Assembly: GCA_041398745.1 (NCBI GenBank)
Contig: JAWKUB010000004.1
Location: 682,001-746,000 of the forward strand
DNA: 64,000 bases
Source of the DNA: JACKHO01 sp041398745
GTDB taxonomy: Bacteria > Planctomycetota > Planctomycetia > Planctomycetales > Planctomycetaceae
Reading direction: 5' to 3'
Positions 27,752-37,790 of this stretch are shown in pieces. The position numbers were made by a program, and so were the translations under genes. Numbering within the stretch: position 1 is the first letter of the stretch; each line of letters opens with the position of its first letter. The notes beneath the pieces are model-generated. The model did not search any database. It saw only the letters and a list, made by a program, of their open reading frames with translations, and was not told where the DNA came from.

Positions 27752-28870
27752 TTACATCTTCCGTTCCCAAGGTGGATTCGACGTATCATCGAAGATGGGA
27801 TCAAGCTGCTTCCATTGAATGGTGATCTTCTGGTGCGAACAGAGGAACGTTATTGCCTCCTCCAACTCATCATTGGTCTCAAACTCAACGAATTCATCCA
27901 ATGCTGACCTGCCTGTTCGATCAAAACCAAACAGCGAGGGCATGTGAATGTATGGTGTTTTTCCAAGTTCCATAAACCGTGGGTTACTCACGTGATACGA
28001 AGTAGCCAGCAATTTCTGAGGCTTGTTAAGCAGGTAATACGACTCCGGTGGTGCCGGCTTCCCCAATGGAACGATGACCAAGTACTGTTTGTTGTCCACC
28101 CTGCGGATTTCGAGACGCAGTCTGGCAAAGTCGGCGAAATGCAGAGTTGGAGCTTTGCGGACAGCATTCTGCTTCGTGTCTTTGAGTCGACCAAGCGAAA
28201 TCCCAAGTTCTTCGGAGAGGCGTTTCGCAAGTCGTTCGCAGTCGGGGCGGGACTGGCTTCGATGTATTAAAACCGAATGTCCTTGATCGTTTGTATCAAG
28301 AACAAGAAGGTCAACCGAAAGTCGCTCGTCCAAATCATCCTTTCCCGTCGTGTCCAGGTAAGACGTCTCCCGCAATGGGACTCGCTGAAAATAGACCGGC
28401 AGTGAAAAGAGTCGGCTCGTGATGGTTAGCACCCGAGTGTCGTCATTGAATTGAAGTCGATATTCTTTTCGGAAGTTCAGCGTCATGGCAATTCCCAGTG
28501 GAGTACCGACCAGTAACGCAATTCCTATTGGAAGTTTCGCGTTAGTTGCCTTGGTGAGTTGAACACCTACTGTCAAAAATGCGATAAGCGTCAAACACCC
28601 AAGCCAACTTCCAATGAGCGCCGAATACTCGGTAAAGGACTTCTCGCGGACCGCAGATTCCGGCACCTCGCTTCGCCTTTCAGGCGAACTGGATTCATCT
28701 GGATTTGTGAACAGTCCTTTCACCTTCCCAGCGTCAAGCCACTTACCGGCCTCACCTTGCCTGACTTTGGTGGATGTATCAATTCGTTCACTGTCGGCCA
28801 ACTGCTTCAGCTGTGCCGCACTCAAGGGGCCGATAGTCTTCCCTCCAGACTGTACGTACCATTGACTCAT
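27752..28870 (-). CDS. GYF-domain membrane protein
   Basis: 372 residues from ATG 28870, with AGGGGGTGA about 6 nt upstream. Residues 1-55 are a GYF_2 domain (MSQWYVQSGGKTIGPLSAAQ, then GEAGKWLDAGKVKGLF). Two membrane helices follow (YSALIGSWLGCLTLIAFLTV; KLPIGIALLVGTPLGIAM). The long C-terminal part is soluble and strand-rich. The layout resembles the split gene at 20403-21426. GYF_2 domains are thought to mediate protein contacts; the partner is unknown. Confidence 0.75.
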   Translation of the reverse strand: MSQWYVQSGGKTIGPLSAAQLKQLADSERIDTSTKVRQGEAGKWLDAGKVKGLFTNPDESSSPERRSEVPESAVREKSFTEYSALIGSWLGCLTLIAFLTVGVQLTKATNAKLPIGIALLVGTPLGIAMTLNFRKEYRLQFNDDTRVLTITSRLFSLPVYFQRVPLRETSYLDTTGKDDLDERLSVDLLVLDTNDQGHSVLIHRSQSRPDCERLAKRLSEELGISLGRLKDTKQNAVRKAPTLHFADFARLRLEIRRVDNKQYLVIVPLGKPAPPESYYLLNKPQKLLATSYHVSNPRFMELGKTPYIHMPSLFGFDRTGRSALDEFVEFETNDELEEAITFLCSHQKITIQWKQLDPIFDDTSNPPWERKM

Positions 28871-29150
28871 TGGGTCACCCCCTTCGGGAAGAATGCGTGC
28901 CTCCAACGCCGCTACAGCAACCGAAAACACTGAGTTTCAATCGTTTCACTATGTCGACCATAGTGAACATCCTGCAGAATTGAAATCTCCGAACGCCAGG
29001 TGAGCGGTTCGTTTGTTGACCGAACTCTTCATTTCTCGGCCTTTTAACTTTCCTTCCACTTGAGACACACCTACGTACGATACAGCATTGACTGATCAAG
29101 CTGACGGCTCCTCATTTGACCTCACGGCATCGCTTTCGGACAATTAGGTC

Positions 29151-29795
29151 ATGAGCACGAATCCAGCGAAGCAGTTTTACGACCGGATCAGTCACGCCTA
29201 TGATTTGATTGCTGATGGTGGTGAGCATGTGGCTCGTGAGCGGGGGTTGGAATTGTTGGCGGTCCAGTCCGGTGAGTCGGTATTGGAAATTGGGTACGGC
29301 ACGGGGCACAGCATTGTGGCCTTGGCGGAGGCGGTTGGTGAGTTGGGTCAGGTCAAAGGAGTTGATATCTCCAGTGGCATGCGGGACGTCGCTCAAAAGC
29401 GGGTCGACGCGGCGGGTGTTCAGGCCAATGTTGAGTTGCTGGTGGGATCTGTTCCGCCATTGCCATTCGAGGACGACACGTTTGATGTCGTGACCATGAG
29501 TTTCACACTCGAACTCTTTCCTCTTGAAACCATTCCCGTCGTACTGGCCGAATGTCGTCGTGTGCTGAAGCCGGGCGGACGCGTCGGTGTGGTCAGCATG
29601 GCGACAGTGGCCGAGGGTGAGCAGGCGAGCATTCTGGAGCGTACGTACATTTGGATGCACACGCATTTCCCACACATCGTCGATTGTCAGCCTATTCCGC
29701 TCGAAGAATTGGTGATCAACGCGGGTTTTGCACTGAGCAAGCAGGAACGCATCGACCTGTTCACCATGCCGGTTTCCATTGTGGTTGCGAGCTGA
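29151..29795 (+). CDS. Class I SAM-dependent methyltransferase
   Basis: 214 residues of the Methyltransf_11/UbiE type. The SAM-binding motif I is SVLEIGYGTGHSIVALAE, motif II KGVDISSGM, and the acidic post-motif FEDDTFDVVTMSFTLELFP; VLKPGGRVGVVSMA closes the core. The C-terminal part includes TYIWMHTHFPHIVDCQPIP. A copy of this C-terminal third, about nine-tenths identical, is found as a fragment at 38438-38621. Substrate is unknown. Confidence 0.85.
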   Translation: MSTNPAKQFYDRISHAYDLIADGGEHVARERGLELLAVQSGESVLEIGYGTGHSIVALAEAVGELGQVKGVDISSGMRDVAQKRVDAAGVQANVELLVGSVPPLPFEDDTFDVVTMSFTLELFPLETIPVVLAECRRVLKPGGRVGVVSMATVAEGEQASILERTYIWMHTHFPHIVDCQPIPLEELVINAGFALSKQERIDLFTMPVSIVVAS

Positions 29796-29840
29796 CGACC
29801 GAAGGTGGGAATCTGCGAGGTTGAACTTCAGATTCTCTTG

Positions 29841-29911
29841 AAAACACAGACAGGAATGTCTGTGCCACCTGGTATCGGAAAACAGAGATAGAGATGTCTG
29901 TGCTACCGGGC
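29841..29911. repeat. Two CACAGACA-type repeats (one intact, one degenerate)
   Basis: 29841-29872 carries the palindrome in the opposite orientation to the copies at 26259 (ACAGACAGGAATGTCTGTGCCACC); 29879-29911 is a diverged copy with CAGAGATAGAGATGTCTGTG followed by CTAC. The remainder of 29796-30135 shows no gene. Confidence 0.75.
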
Positions 29912-30135
29912 TTTGGAACTGCCCCTGGTGAGATGGCATTCTGCGCACGTGCCACTCACATTTCAGTACGTGCCATTCGATTTGTCTGGTTGCTGTGTGT
30001 CTTGCTTTGGGCCTAACTTCCATGCTGGTTCGAATATGGAATCGCGCCTTGAAATAGCCAGGTGTACTTGGCACAGTTTGCCTGAACCTTCTGTCGACGG
30101 GCAGAGCGTACCGGGAACAATTTGAAGGGAATCGA

Positions 30136-32235
30136 GTGAAGCGTATCCGAGAGACATTTGAGAGCGGCGCATTTCTTCTGGATCTCGATGCGGAGAATTT
30201 GGACGAAGTTTTTCGTCAATCGGTGTTGGCAATGGTGAACGCCGGGCTGCTGTCTCCCGAGAATGGCGCGGCGATTGAGCAGGAATTGCATCGCCGCGAG
30301 GAGGTGTCGTCTACTGCAATTGGTAACGCGGTGGCAATCCCTCATGCTTATCTTGACGGGGTCGAGTCGTCGAGCATTTTCTTTGTGCGTTTGCGAAGAG
30401 GCGTAAACATGGGGGCGCCCGACTTGCGCCCCACGAGGTACGTGTTCATTCTTGTCGGCCCCAAAGACGTGGCCAGTGAACACCTTGATACGCTCACGCA
30501 AATCGCCCGCTGCATGTCCGATCGGGAGTTCCGCTTCGACATGCGTCAGGCCATGCGGCAGTCCGATCTCATCGCCGCACTCGATGCCTTCGAAGAACGC
30601 ATCGCTCCTGAGTCGCGGACCAAACAAGTCGAAGACGGTCTGGCATACACGGGCCAGTTTGCTGGTGGGCTACTCGCCGACATCAAACGGCGACTGGCCA
30701 GTTACTGGTCTGACTTTCGCGATGGACTGCATCCCAAGAGCCTCGGCTCGGTGCTGTTTCTGTACTTCGCCTGCCTCGCACCGACAATTACTTTTGGCGG
30801 TCTCATGGAAAGTGCCACAGGCGGTCGCATTGGCGCCATGGAAATGCTGCTGGCCACCGCCGTGGGGGGATTCCTGTTCAGCCTGTTTGGCGGCCAGCCG
30901 CTGCTTATTCTCGGTGGCACAGGTCCGCATTTGGTGTTCACGAAGGTGCTGTATGAACTGTGTGTGCAGTTCCAGTTGCCATTCCTGCCGACATACGCCT
31001 GGGTGGGGTGCTGGTCGGCAATCTTCCTCATCATCTTGTCGCTCACCGATGCAAGTTGCCTGCTGAAATTCTTTACGCGGTTTACTGATGAAATCTTTGC
31101 CGTACTCATTTCGGTGATCTTCATTCAGGAGTCGCTCAAGAGCATTCTGCGTTTCCTGCACGATGCACACGCCGAGCAAATTCAACACGACACCGCTTTC
31201 CTGGCACTGTTGCTTTCCCTCGGCACGTTCGCCGGAGCCATGATGCTCAGTCGCTTTCGCAAAACGCGTTATTTGTCGCGCACCATGCGCGAGTTTCTGG
31301 CAGACTTCGGCCCGACAATTGCCCTCGGAAGCATGATGGCGTTCGGCATGCTGTTTCCCGCCGTCGAAATGGAACAGTTGCGTGTCCCCAATCGGCTTGA
31401 GCCGACGGCTTCTATTGAAATGAGCACTGGCAACGACAGCATCGAATCAGCTGCTGGTTCGCCAGCCCCGGCAAAACGTCCATGGCTCGTTTCGATGTTT
31501 TCGCTGCCCACATGGGTTTGGTTCGCCTCGGCAATTCCGGCCCTGCTCGTCACAATGCTCACGTTTCTGGAGCAGAACATTACGGCCCGAATTATTAACT
31601 CGCCGGACAATCAACTGAAGAAGGGACCGGGTTACCACCTCGATTTGTTCGGGATTGGAGTTCTCCGATTCCTCTGCTCAATTTGCGGATTGCCCTGGCT
31701 GGTCGCCGCCACCGTGCGGTCACTGAATCATGTCCGCTCACTCGCAACGGTCGAAGAAAAAAGCGTGGTTGGCGGAGAAACCCGCGAAGAGATTATCCAT
31801 GTCAACGAAACACGCCTGACAGGCATGGCCATTAGCCTGCTCATTGGCTTGTCACTGTTTCTACTACCCCTGTTGAAAATGGTCCCCATTGCCGTCCTGT
31901 ACGGACTGTTTCTTTACATGGGGGTCGTGTCGCTCGGCGGAAACCAGTTTTTCGAGCGTCTTGTTTTGTGGATTACAGATCCCAATTTGTACCCGAAAAC
32001 CCACTACACGCGCACGGTGCCAAAGTGGACAATTCACCGTTACACGGCCATTCAGGTGATTTGCCTTGTCTCGCTGATGCTTATGAGCTGGAGCTCAATT
32101 AAGGTGTTGTTCCCACTCCTCATTGCATTACTCATTCCCGTCCGACTGCTCATCGGTCGCTGGTTCAAATCCAATGAGTTAGCAGCACTCGATGCCGCCA
32201 CGGAACCTGGATCAGAAGATGCACACTGGATGTAA
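30136..32235 (+). CDS. SLC4-type bicarbonate/anion transporter with N-terminal EIIA-like domain
   Basis: 699 residues from GTG 30136, with GAAGGGA upstream. Residues 1-160 resemble a PTS EIIA (mannitol/fructose) domain, including the active-site-like loop AIGNAVAIPHAYLDGV with His70. The rest is a membrane domain of the band 3 / SLC4 family: SVLFLYFACLAPTITFGGL, GGFLFSLFGGQPLLILGGTG (substrate-site loop), FIQESLKSILRFL, and TRFTDEIFAVLI. About 12 membrane helices are visible. Family knowledge predicts bicarbonate or other anion transport. The order mirrors eukaryotic band 3, whose cytoplasmic domain has an EIIA-like fold. No other PTS gene is nearby. Confidence 0.85.
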   Translation: MKRIRETFESGAFLLDLDAENLDEVFRQSVLAMVNAGLLSPENGAAIEQELHRREEVSSTAIGNAVAIPHAYLDGVESSSIFFVRLRRGVNMGAPDLRPTRYVFILVGPKDVASEHLDTLTQIARCMSDREFRFDMRQAMRQSDLIAALDAFEERIAPESRTKQVEDGLAYTGQFAGGLLADIKRRLASYWSDFRDGLHPKSLGSVLFLYFACLAPTITFGGLMESATGGRIGAMEMLLATAVGGFLFSLFGGQPLLILGGTGPHLVFTKVLYELCVQFQLPFLPTYAWVGCWSAIFLIILSLTDASCLLKFFTRFTDEIFAVLISVIFIQESLKSILRFLHDAHAEQIQHDTAFLALLLSLGTFAGAMMLSRFRKTRYLSRTMREFLADFGPTIALGSMMAFGMLFPAVEMEQLRVPNRLEPTASIEMSTGNDSIESAAGSPAPAKRPWLVSMFSLPTWVWFASAIPALLVTMLTFLEQNITARIINSPDNQLKKGPGYHLDLFGIGVLRFLCSICGLPWLVAATVRSLNHVRSLATVEEKSVVGGETREEIIHVNETRLTGMAISLLIGLSLFLLPLLKMVPIAVLYGLFLYMGVVSLGGNQFFERLVLWITDPNLYPKTHYTRTVPKWTIHRYTAIQVICLVSLMLMSWSSIKVLFPLLIALLIPVRLLIGRWFKSNELAALDAATEPGSEDAHWM

Positions 32236-32252
32236 CTCGGTTTGTTCGGTCC

Positions 32253-33539
32253 TCAGAATGTATAGCTGACGGCCATAACGGCGCTGTCAACTTCCTGGCC
32301 GACGCGGACCATGCTGAGGGGCATGGGGCCGCCAGGTGTGACAATGGGGCCAGTGACGCTGTTTTCAAACGCATGGACCCAAGTAAGTGTGAATTCCAGA
32401 TTGGAGGTCACGTCAACACTCGCCCCCAGCCCCGTCAAATGCTGATACGGTGCCGGAGCCTGTACGCTGAACATGGCATCCTGGTTTGAAATGGGATTCT
32501 GGTTGTACGAGTATCCTCCTCGCAGGCGAATTCGGTCAGTCAACTCGTACTGCGCCCCCAAGGCCACGAAGAAGACACTTTTCCATCCCAACCCAGTGAC
32601 CGATCCATCTGCCCCGAATGCGGCGGAGTTGCCGAACAATTTGGTGGATGCGAAGTCGACATAACGGACATCGAGGGCGAGGAGGAGTCGATCCATTGGT
32701 CGCGCAGCCACACCCCAGGAGACGATGAGCGGGTAGGACAAATCGACGTTAACCGGCTTTGGCAGTCCGAGTTCGTCCTCAGCATTGATTTTGAAACTCT
32801 GAAACCACTGCGGTGACTTTATCGACATGCCCATCGACCAGTTTTCCGCCTCGTAGAACGCTCCCACCTGTACGCCAAGTCCCCAGGTGGGCTGCGAACC
32901 GATTCCCACCGGGTAAGAAAACACCGAATCGCCATTGGCATCGTTGGGTGCGGTGAAAGGAAAGGGCCGAGCCTGAGCTTCCGCAATATTGATGGTCGGC
33001 GCAATACCAATTGAGAGTCGCTCGGTGACCTGGGCGGCAATGGTCGGCGCCACCTGGACGACACCAAAGCGGGAGTAGGCCGCTCCCAGGCCACCGACGG
33101 CAGGTGGAGCGAGAACGGGATTGGTGGGATCACCGGGGAAGTTCACCGAGAATCCACCAATGGCATTCAATCCGAGCCCAAAGGTGAAGACGGAATTCGG
33201 ACTATGAATGACTGTACCAATGGCCGGTAACACCGCCGCACCGTTGTCACTGCTGGTGATGCCGCCGAATTCAAACGGCGTGCCAATGCCAACACGCGAC
33301 TCCACTTCGTTGCGATTAAACACCGCCTCGGCGGAAACGTCGAAACGCGATTGTGGAATCGCAGTAATCGATGCGGGATTCCAGTGCAGCGCACCAATCG
33401 CATCGAGCGGTGCCGCTGTGCCCGCTCCCGCCATGGAGCGATTTGTAGCCCCCAGCCCCGAAAGCACAAACCCTTGCCCATAACTGGTTGATTGCGTAAA
33501 CAGCACACACACGAACGTGACAGCGCAGAAATTCCGCAT
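32253..33539 (-). CDS. OmpP1/FadL-family outer-membrane transporter
   Basis: 428 residues with a signal peptide (FCAVTFVCVLFTQSTSYGQG). The mature N-terminus GFVLSGLGATNRSMAGAGTA followed by ALHWNPASITAI is the FadL hatch region (GxxxxSxGNAxxAxAGxA and NPA motif). The remainder alternates amphipathic strands and ends in VAVSYTF-type aromatic closure, fitting a 14-strand barrel. FadL proteins import long-chain fatty acids or hydrocarbons across the outer membrane; the exact ligand is unknown. Confidence 0.85.
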   Translation of the reverse strand: MRNFCAVTFVCVLFTQSTSYGQGFVLSGLGATNRSMAGAGTAAPLDAIGALHWNPASITAIPQSRFDVSAEAVFNRNEVESRVGIGTPFEFGGITSSDNGAAVLPAIGTVIHSPNSVFTFGLGLNAIGGFSVNFPGDPTNPVLAPPAVGGLGAAYSRFGVVQVAPTIAAQVTERLSIGIAPTINIAEAQARPFPFTAPNDANGDSVFSYPVGIGSQPTWGLGVQVGAFYEAENWSMGMSIKSPQWFQSFKINAEDELGLPKPVNVDLSYPLIVSWGVAARPMDRLLLALDVRYVDFASTKLFGNSAAFGADGSVTGLGWKSVFFVALGAQYELTDRIRLRGGYSYNQNPISNQDAMFSVQAPAPYQHLTGLGASVDVTSNLEFTLTWVHAFENSVTGPIVTPGGPMPLSMVRVGQEVDSAVMAVSYTF

Positions 33540-33703
33540 GATCTCTCCCCTCCCTGGAAAACGAGAAAAGGATCGACAAAATGGAAATTACGCTGATGCA
33601 ATTTACCCGGCTTTCGCATTGATGCAGCAGATCATCACTCCGCTGAGCGCAGCCCTCATTGGTCAATTGGCACAATGGTCAAACTTTACGCTGCGTCGTG
33701 GAG

Positions 33704-36700
33704 CTATTCGCGCGTATAAAACTCATCAAGGTTGAGTAGAACCCGGCAAACAGAAGACCAAGCCGCAGACTCGACCAACGTATCTGCGTCGCCGCCGACC
33801 TTATCTCCCGCAGCCTGACGAGCCTCCTCTTCGTTCGTCTCAAAGTAGGCTCGCGCCGTGCTGAGCATTTCCTGGAGCCGCTGCTGTTCTGCATTGGAAG
33901 GTTCCCGGCACAGCGCGACGTCGAACGCATATCGGATGCGCTCCGCGTCGTCTTCGGCAGTACTCGTCAGGACACGTTGAGCGAATCCTTGGGCAAGCTC
34001 AACGAAACCTCGGTCATTCGCCAGTGTCAGCGCCTGCAACGGCGTGTTCGATCGATTTCGACGCGTGCAGGTCGTAGTGGCGTCGGGGGCATCGAATGTA
34101 GGGAACATGGGATGGGGACTGGATCGCCAGAAGTACGTATAGAGGCTGCGGCGATACCGGTTGGGCCCCTTCTCGTCGGGCCAACTCTTCTTATTCTGCG
34201 TGAGCACGTAAATTCCCTCCGGCTGCGGAGGATGCACCGGCGGACCGTACAGCACGCTCGTGAGGCGACCACTCGATGCCAATGCGGCGTCGCGGATGAT
34301 TTCCGCATCCAGCCGGACTCGGTTCTGCCGCCCCAACAGCAAGTTACGAGGATCGAGCTCCTCAAGGTCCTTTCGGGAAACGGAGTCTTGACGATAAACA
34401 CTCGACAGAACAATGATCCGCTTCAGTTCCTTCAAACTCCATTCCTGTCGCATGAACTCACTGGCGAGCCAGTCGAGTAACTCCGGATGCGAAGGAGGCG
34501 TTCCCTGCAGTCCAAAGTCATTTTCGGTCTCAACGAGCCCACGGCCAAACAGACGTTGCCAGATACGGTTCACGGTTACACGAGCCGTGAGCGGCTGATT
34601 GTCACTCACGAGCCATCGGGCAAAATCGAGCCGTGTTTTGTGATCGGCGTCATTGGACTGAAAGACTGCCGGAATTCCCGGTGTCACTCGCGCGCCGTGC
34701 GACAGGAAGTCGCCACGAATTTGAATAAATGTCTCGCGAGGCTCGGGGAGTTCCTCCATCACCAAACTTGTCGGAATGCTTTTGCTGAGAGTATCCAGTC
34801 TGCCCTGTAATTCCTTCAGTGCCTGATCCTGTTTGCGCCAGGTCGCATTCGCTTGACGTTGAAACTCATCCAATTTGGCCCGCTGTTTGTCCGATCGCTC
34901 ACCTTCAGCAACGGCGAGAATAGACTTTAGTTCGTCATCCAGAGAATCAACGGGAATGGCATCGCCCGTGTACGAAACCCGAAAACTGCCAATAAGGTAT
35001 TGAGCATTCGGCGGACACCGGTTCTCCAGTTCAAATGTGAACGGCCCCGCCGATGCAGGTTCGGCCAACACGAAGAGAGCCGTACGTGGAACATTCATCG
35101 AACCTTTTTCGACGTTAATCGCCCACCCGGTTTTCGCGTCGTCGTCGATGGCTCCAGAAACATCGTAACCTTTCTGAGAATGGTCTGCCTGAGCACGTGA
35201 CCAGGCGAGTTGCTTGCCGTTCGCATCTTTCAATCGGACGCCTGACAGGACGAAATTTCCGTTACCCGCCGTTCCTGGACCTTTACCCGGAAGAGATTCG
35301 TGGGTGAGTGCTTCGAGTTGAATTGCAGAAACTTTCTGTCCTTCGGGAATTTCAAACGTCACTTGATATGTGTCGTGCTTCGGGCGTACATCGGCACGGG
35401 CCACGAATGCACCCTCACCAATTGCTTCGAGAGTTTGCCCGTCGGTGGAGACGGCATTTCCATTGACCACGGTCCATTCAGGCGGTGCGATAACCGCTCC
35501 GAGAGATTCAATCCACTCGGCCTGCTTGGCCTTCAGTTCCTTTTCCAACTCCGCTTGCGTCCGCTTGCCAACTTTCAGCTGCGACTGCAACTCGGACTGC
35601 AGCACCGACTGTTCCGGCGACGGAAGCGAAATTTTCGGAGCCAGGCCGCGGGCATCGTTGTTGTCAGCCGTATTGTTGAAAATGGCGAATAGTCGGTAGT
35701 AGTCCCGCTGGCTGACAGGATCGTACTTGTGGTCATGGCACTGCGAGCATCCCACAGTCAGCCCGAGCCAGACGGTACCTGTGGTGTTCACGCGGTCGAC
35801 AACGGCTTCGTTCCGAAACTGTTCGTCATCTGTACCACCTTCCTGGTTGGCCAGAGTGTTACGATGAAATCCCGTCGCGACGCGCTGGTCCAAAGTCGGA
35901 TTATCCAGCATGTCCCCTGCCAGCTGTTCAATAGTAAACTCATCGAATGGCAAGTCAGCATTCATGGCGGAAATGACCCAGTCGCGGTATTTCCACATGT
36001 CGCGCGGACCATCGATGGTGAATCCGTTCGAGTCGGCGTAGCGAGCAGCATCGAGCCAATGGCGTCCCCAGCGTTCTCCGTAATACGGCGAGGTCAGCAG
36101 GCGGTCGACAAGTTCCTCATACGCCGTTGGTGATTCGCTCGTGCAGAATTCTTCCACCTCCTCAGGAGAAGGAAGCACACCCAACAAATCAAGATAAAGC
36201 CGTCGAATGAGCACGTGACGCGGCGCCTCCGCCGACGGCTCCAGACGGCTTTCCATTAATCGCGACAAAACGAATGCGTCGATGGGCGTTCGAACAAATT
36301 CGCTCAAAATTGTGGGAGGTTCCGAACGCTCAACGGGCAGGAAGGCCCAGTGATCGGTCGTGACTTTTTCCGCTGGCAGGATTTCTTCGTCCTCAGGAAA
36401 CTTCGCCCCGCCGTCAATCCACTCCCGAATGAGTGCAATTTCCTCATCAGAGAGAGGATCATCATCCAGAGGCATGCGGGCAAAATCGGCCTTACCGGTA
36501 ATCGCCTGAAGCAGCAGGCTCTCACTGCTCTTCCCCTCGACAACGCCCACGCCCCGGTCACCACCTTGATGCAGCAATGTTCCGGCGTCCGTTCGCAATC
36601 CGGCCTTCTGATCACTTGCCCCGTGACAATAATTGCAGCGTTCTTCCATCAACGGCTTGATGTCGCGCACGTAATCAACTTCGGCGCGGGCGACGCTGAC

Positions 36701-36742
36701 CAGAAACAACAGGACCGTCGGAATTTGAAAGCTGCGACTCAT
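33704..36742 (-). CDS. Planctomycete cytochrome c / DUF1549 / DUF1553 protein
   Basis: 1012 residues from ATG 36742 with a signal peptide. Residues about 20-110 are the planctomycete cytochrome c domain with one heme site, CNYCHGAS. Residues about 145-355 form DUF1549 (YYGERWGRHWLDAARYADSN; GFHRNTLANQEGG; CSQCHDHKYDPVSQRDYY, a second CxxCH). The end is DUF1553 (RVTVNRIWQRLFGRGLVETE; FDAPDATTTCTRRNRSNTPLQ). A carbohydrate-binding-like domain sits between. The family is nearly confined to planctomycetes and relatives and its biochemical role is still unclear. A DUF1501 partner is often adjacent; here the nearest is at 41018. Confidence 0.92.
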   Translation of the reverse strand: MSRSFQIPTVLLFLVSVARAEVDYVRDIKPLMEERCNYCHGASDQKAGLRTDAGTLLHQGGDRGVGVVEGKSSESLLLQAITGKADFARMPLDDDPLSDEEIALIREWIDGGAKFPEDEEILPAEKVTTDHWAFLPVERSEPPTILSEFVRTPIDAFVLSRLMESRLEPSAEAPRHVLIRRLYLDLLGVLPSPEEVEEFCTSESPTAYEELVDRLLTSPYYGERWGRHWLDAARYADSNGFTIDGPRDMWKYRDWVISAMNADLPFDEFTIEQLAGDMLDNPTLDQRVATGFHRNTLANQEGGTDDEQFRNEAVVDRVNTTGTVWLGLTVGCSQCHDHKYDPVSQRDYYRLFAIFNNTADNNDARGLAPKISLPSPEQSVLQSELQSQLKVGKRTQAELEKELKAKQAEWIESLGAVIAPPEWTVVNGNAVSTDGQTLEAIGEGAFVARADVRPKHDTYQVTFEIPEGQKVSAIQLEALTHESLPGKGPGTAGNGNFVLSGVRLKDANGKQLAWSRAQADHSQKGYDVSGAIDDDAKTGWAINVEKGSMNVPRTALFVLAEPASAGPFTFELENRCPPNAQYLIGSFRVSYTGDAIPVDSLDDELKSILAVAEGERSDKQRAKLDEFQRQANATWRKQDQALKELQGRLDTLSKSIPTSLVMEELPEPRETFIQIRGDFLSHGARVTPGIPAVFQSNDADHKTRLDFARWLVSDNQPLTARVTVNRIWQRLFGRGLVETENDFGLQGTPPSHPELLDWLASEFMRQEWSLKELKRIIVLSSVYRQDSVSRKDLEELDPRNLLLGRQNRVRLDAEIIRDAALASSGRLTSVLYGPPVHPPQPEGIYVLTQNKKSWPDEKGPNRYRRSLYTYFWRSSPHPMFPTFDAPDATTTCTRRNRSNTPLQALTLANDRGFVELAQGFAQRVLTSTAEDDAERIRYAFDVALCREPSNAEQQRLQEMLSTARAYFETNEEEARQAAGDKVGGDADTLVESAAWSSVCRVLLNLDEFYTRE

Positions 36743-37086
36743 CACAATTCGACTGAGGAAGTCATACGGAAGGATTAACGAACCCTCATGTTAGCACACT
36801 GACCTCACCAGCTTCCACGCGAATCGGTCCAAGGTTGCAATCTGGGTGCATCTGAGGTGTGGCGGCAAATTCACATTTTCGGTTCACCAGCACTGGTAGT
36901 CGTTCATCGTCCGCTAACAGTCAGGTGGCGGAGACATTCCAGTTTATGAACTCCCTTCACACCTGAGTTGAACTGTCCGACGCTTGGCCGTAGTCAGAAG
37001 ATCAATTCAGGCTCTCGCCCGCCTCCCAATTTCTTGCTGTCTAATCGAGGAGAAGCAAGCCCCCTGCTCAACGGCCACTCCTGCAG
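36743..37086. other. Intergenic region with a degenerate CACAGACA repeat
   Basis: At about 36931-36965 the sequence AGGTGGCGGAGACATTCC...GAACTCCC is a decayed copy of the repeat at 26259. No gene is visible. Confidence 0.4.
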
Positions 37087-37587
37087 CTACTTTTCAAAGA
37101 ACAAATGACTGCCACCGAAGAATTTGTTGCGGCCAATCACCGTTGTTCTAGGCTGCAAAAGAATTGCTGATCCTTCGTCGACCGATTTGATCGTCACTGG
37201 ACCATCGCAACGGCCAATCTTCGCGTTCGAACGCCGACTGACGCTACGAATCTCGACGCCGCCCGTGCCAATCTCCAGTTGTGAAAGATCAACACTGCAG
37301 TTCAAGTCGACGTACATAATGACAACTTTCCTTGCGCGGCCCGACACAGTCAGGTGGCTTAACCGATCAACAGCGATTCTGAGTTCGCCCTCGGGCTCGT
37401 CATACCTCCCTTTGACACACGATCCGCTCGTCGGACCGGAGACGGAAACTCGACAATGCTTCCCTTCAAAACGTTCGTCGTGCACGCCCGCCGGTTCTTT
37501 GTCTCCATAAGAGAATTGGTCTGCTGCCAACTGCTGTGTCGGACCAACCAAAACAACCAATCCGAAAACGAATCTCAGATTAGTCAT
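37087..37587 (-). CDS. Secreted protein of unknown function
   Basis: 166 residues from ATG 37587 with GAAGGGAG upstream. A signal peptide (NLRFVFGLVVLVGPTQQLAA) is followed by a strand-rich mature part with regular short repeats (LRIAVDRLSHLTVSGRARKV; VDLSQLEIGTGGVEIRSVSR; GPVTIKSVDEGSAILLQP), compatible with a small beta-helix or adhesin-like auto-protective fold. No known family is recognised. Confidence 0.6.
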   Translation of the reverse strand: MTNLRFVFGLVVLVGPTQQLAADQFSYGDKEPAGVHDERFEGKHCRVSVSGPTSGSCVKGRYDEPEGELRIAVDRLSHLTVSGRARKVVIMYVDLNCSVDLSQLEIGTGGVEIRSVSRRSNAKIGRCDGPVTIKSVDEGSAILLQPRTTVIGRNKFFGGSHLFFEK

Positions 37588-37688
37588 TGGACTCCCTTCT
37601 CCAAAGTCGTCCTGCCGCAGCATTCACGGAGCCCCCTCCGTGAACTGATTCAGTGAATTCCCCAAGTGCGACATCGGCTGATAGCAGG

Positions 37689-37719
37689 CATGCCCACGCT
37701 GCTCCGCGACGTGGGCATG
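37689..37719. repeat. Palindromic repeat CATGCCCACG / CGTGGGCATG
   Basis: A perfect 10-bp inverted repeat separated by 11 nt in the gap between two genes. There is no T-run, so it looks like a REP-type hairpin rather than a terminator. Confidence 0.55.
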
Positions 37720-37790
37720 GCACGAATGATCGAGTGCGTATCGACCATGCCACCCGCCATATCAGTTGCTGTGATGTGCTGACCGGTTAC

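Noticed and set aside
29112..30074. Minus-strand open frame of 320 codons
   Set aside because: Antisense to the methyltransferase and passes through dispersed repeats.
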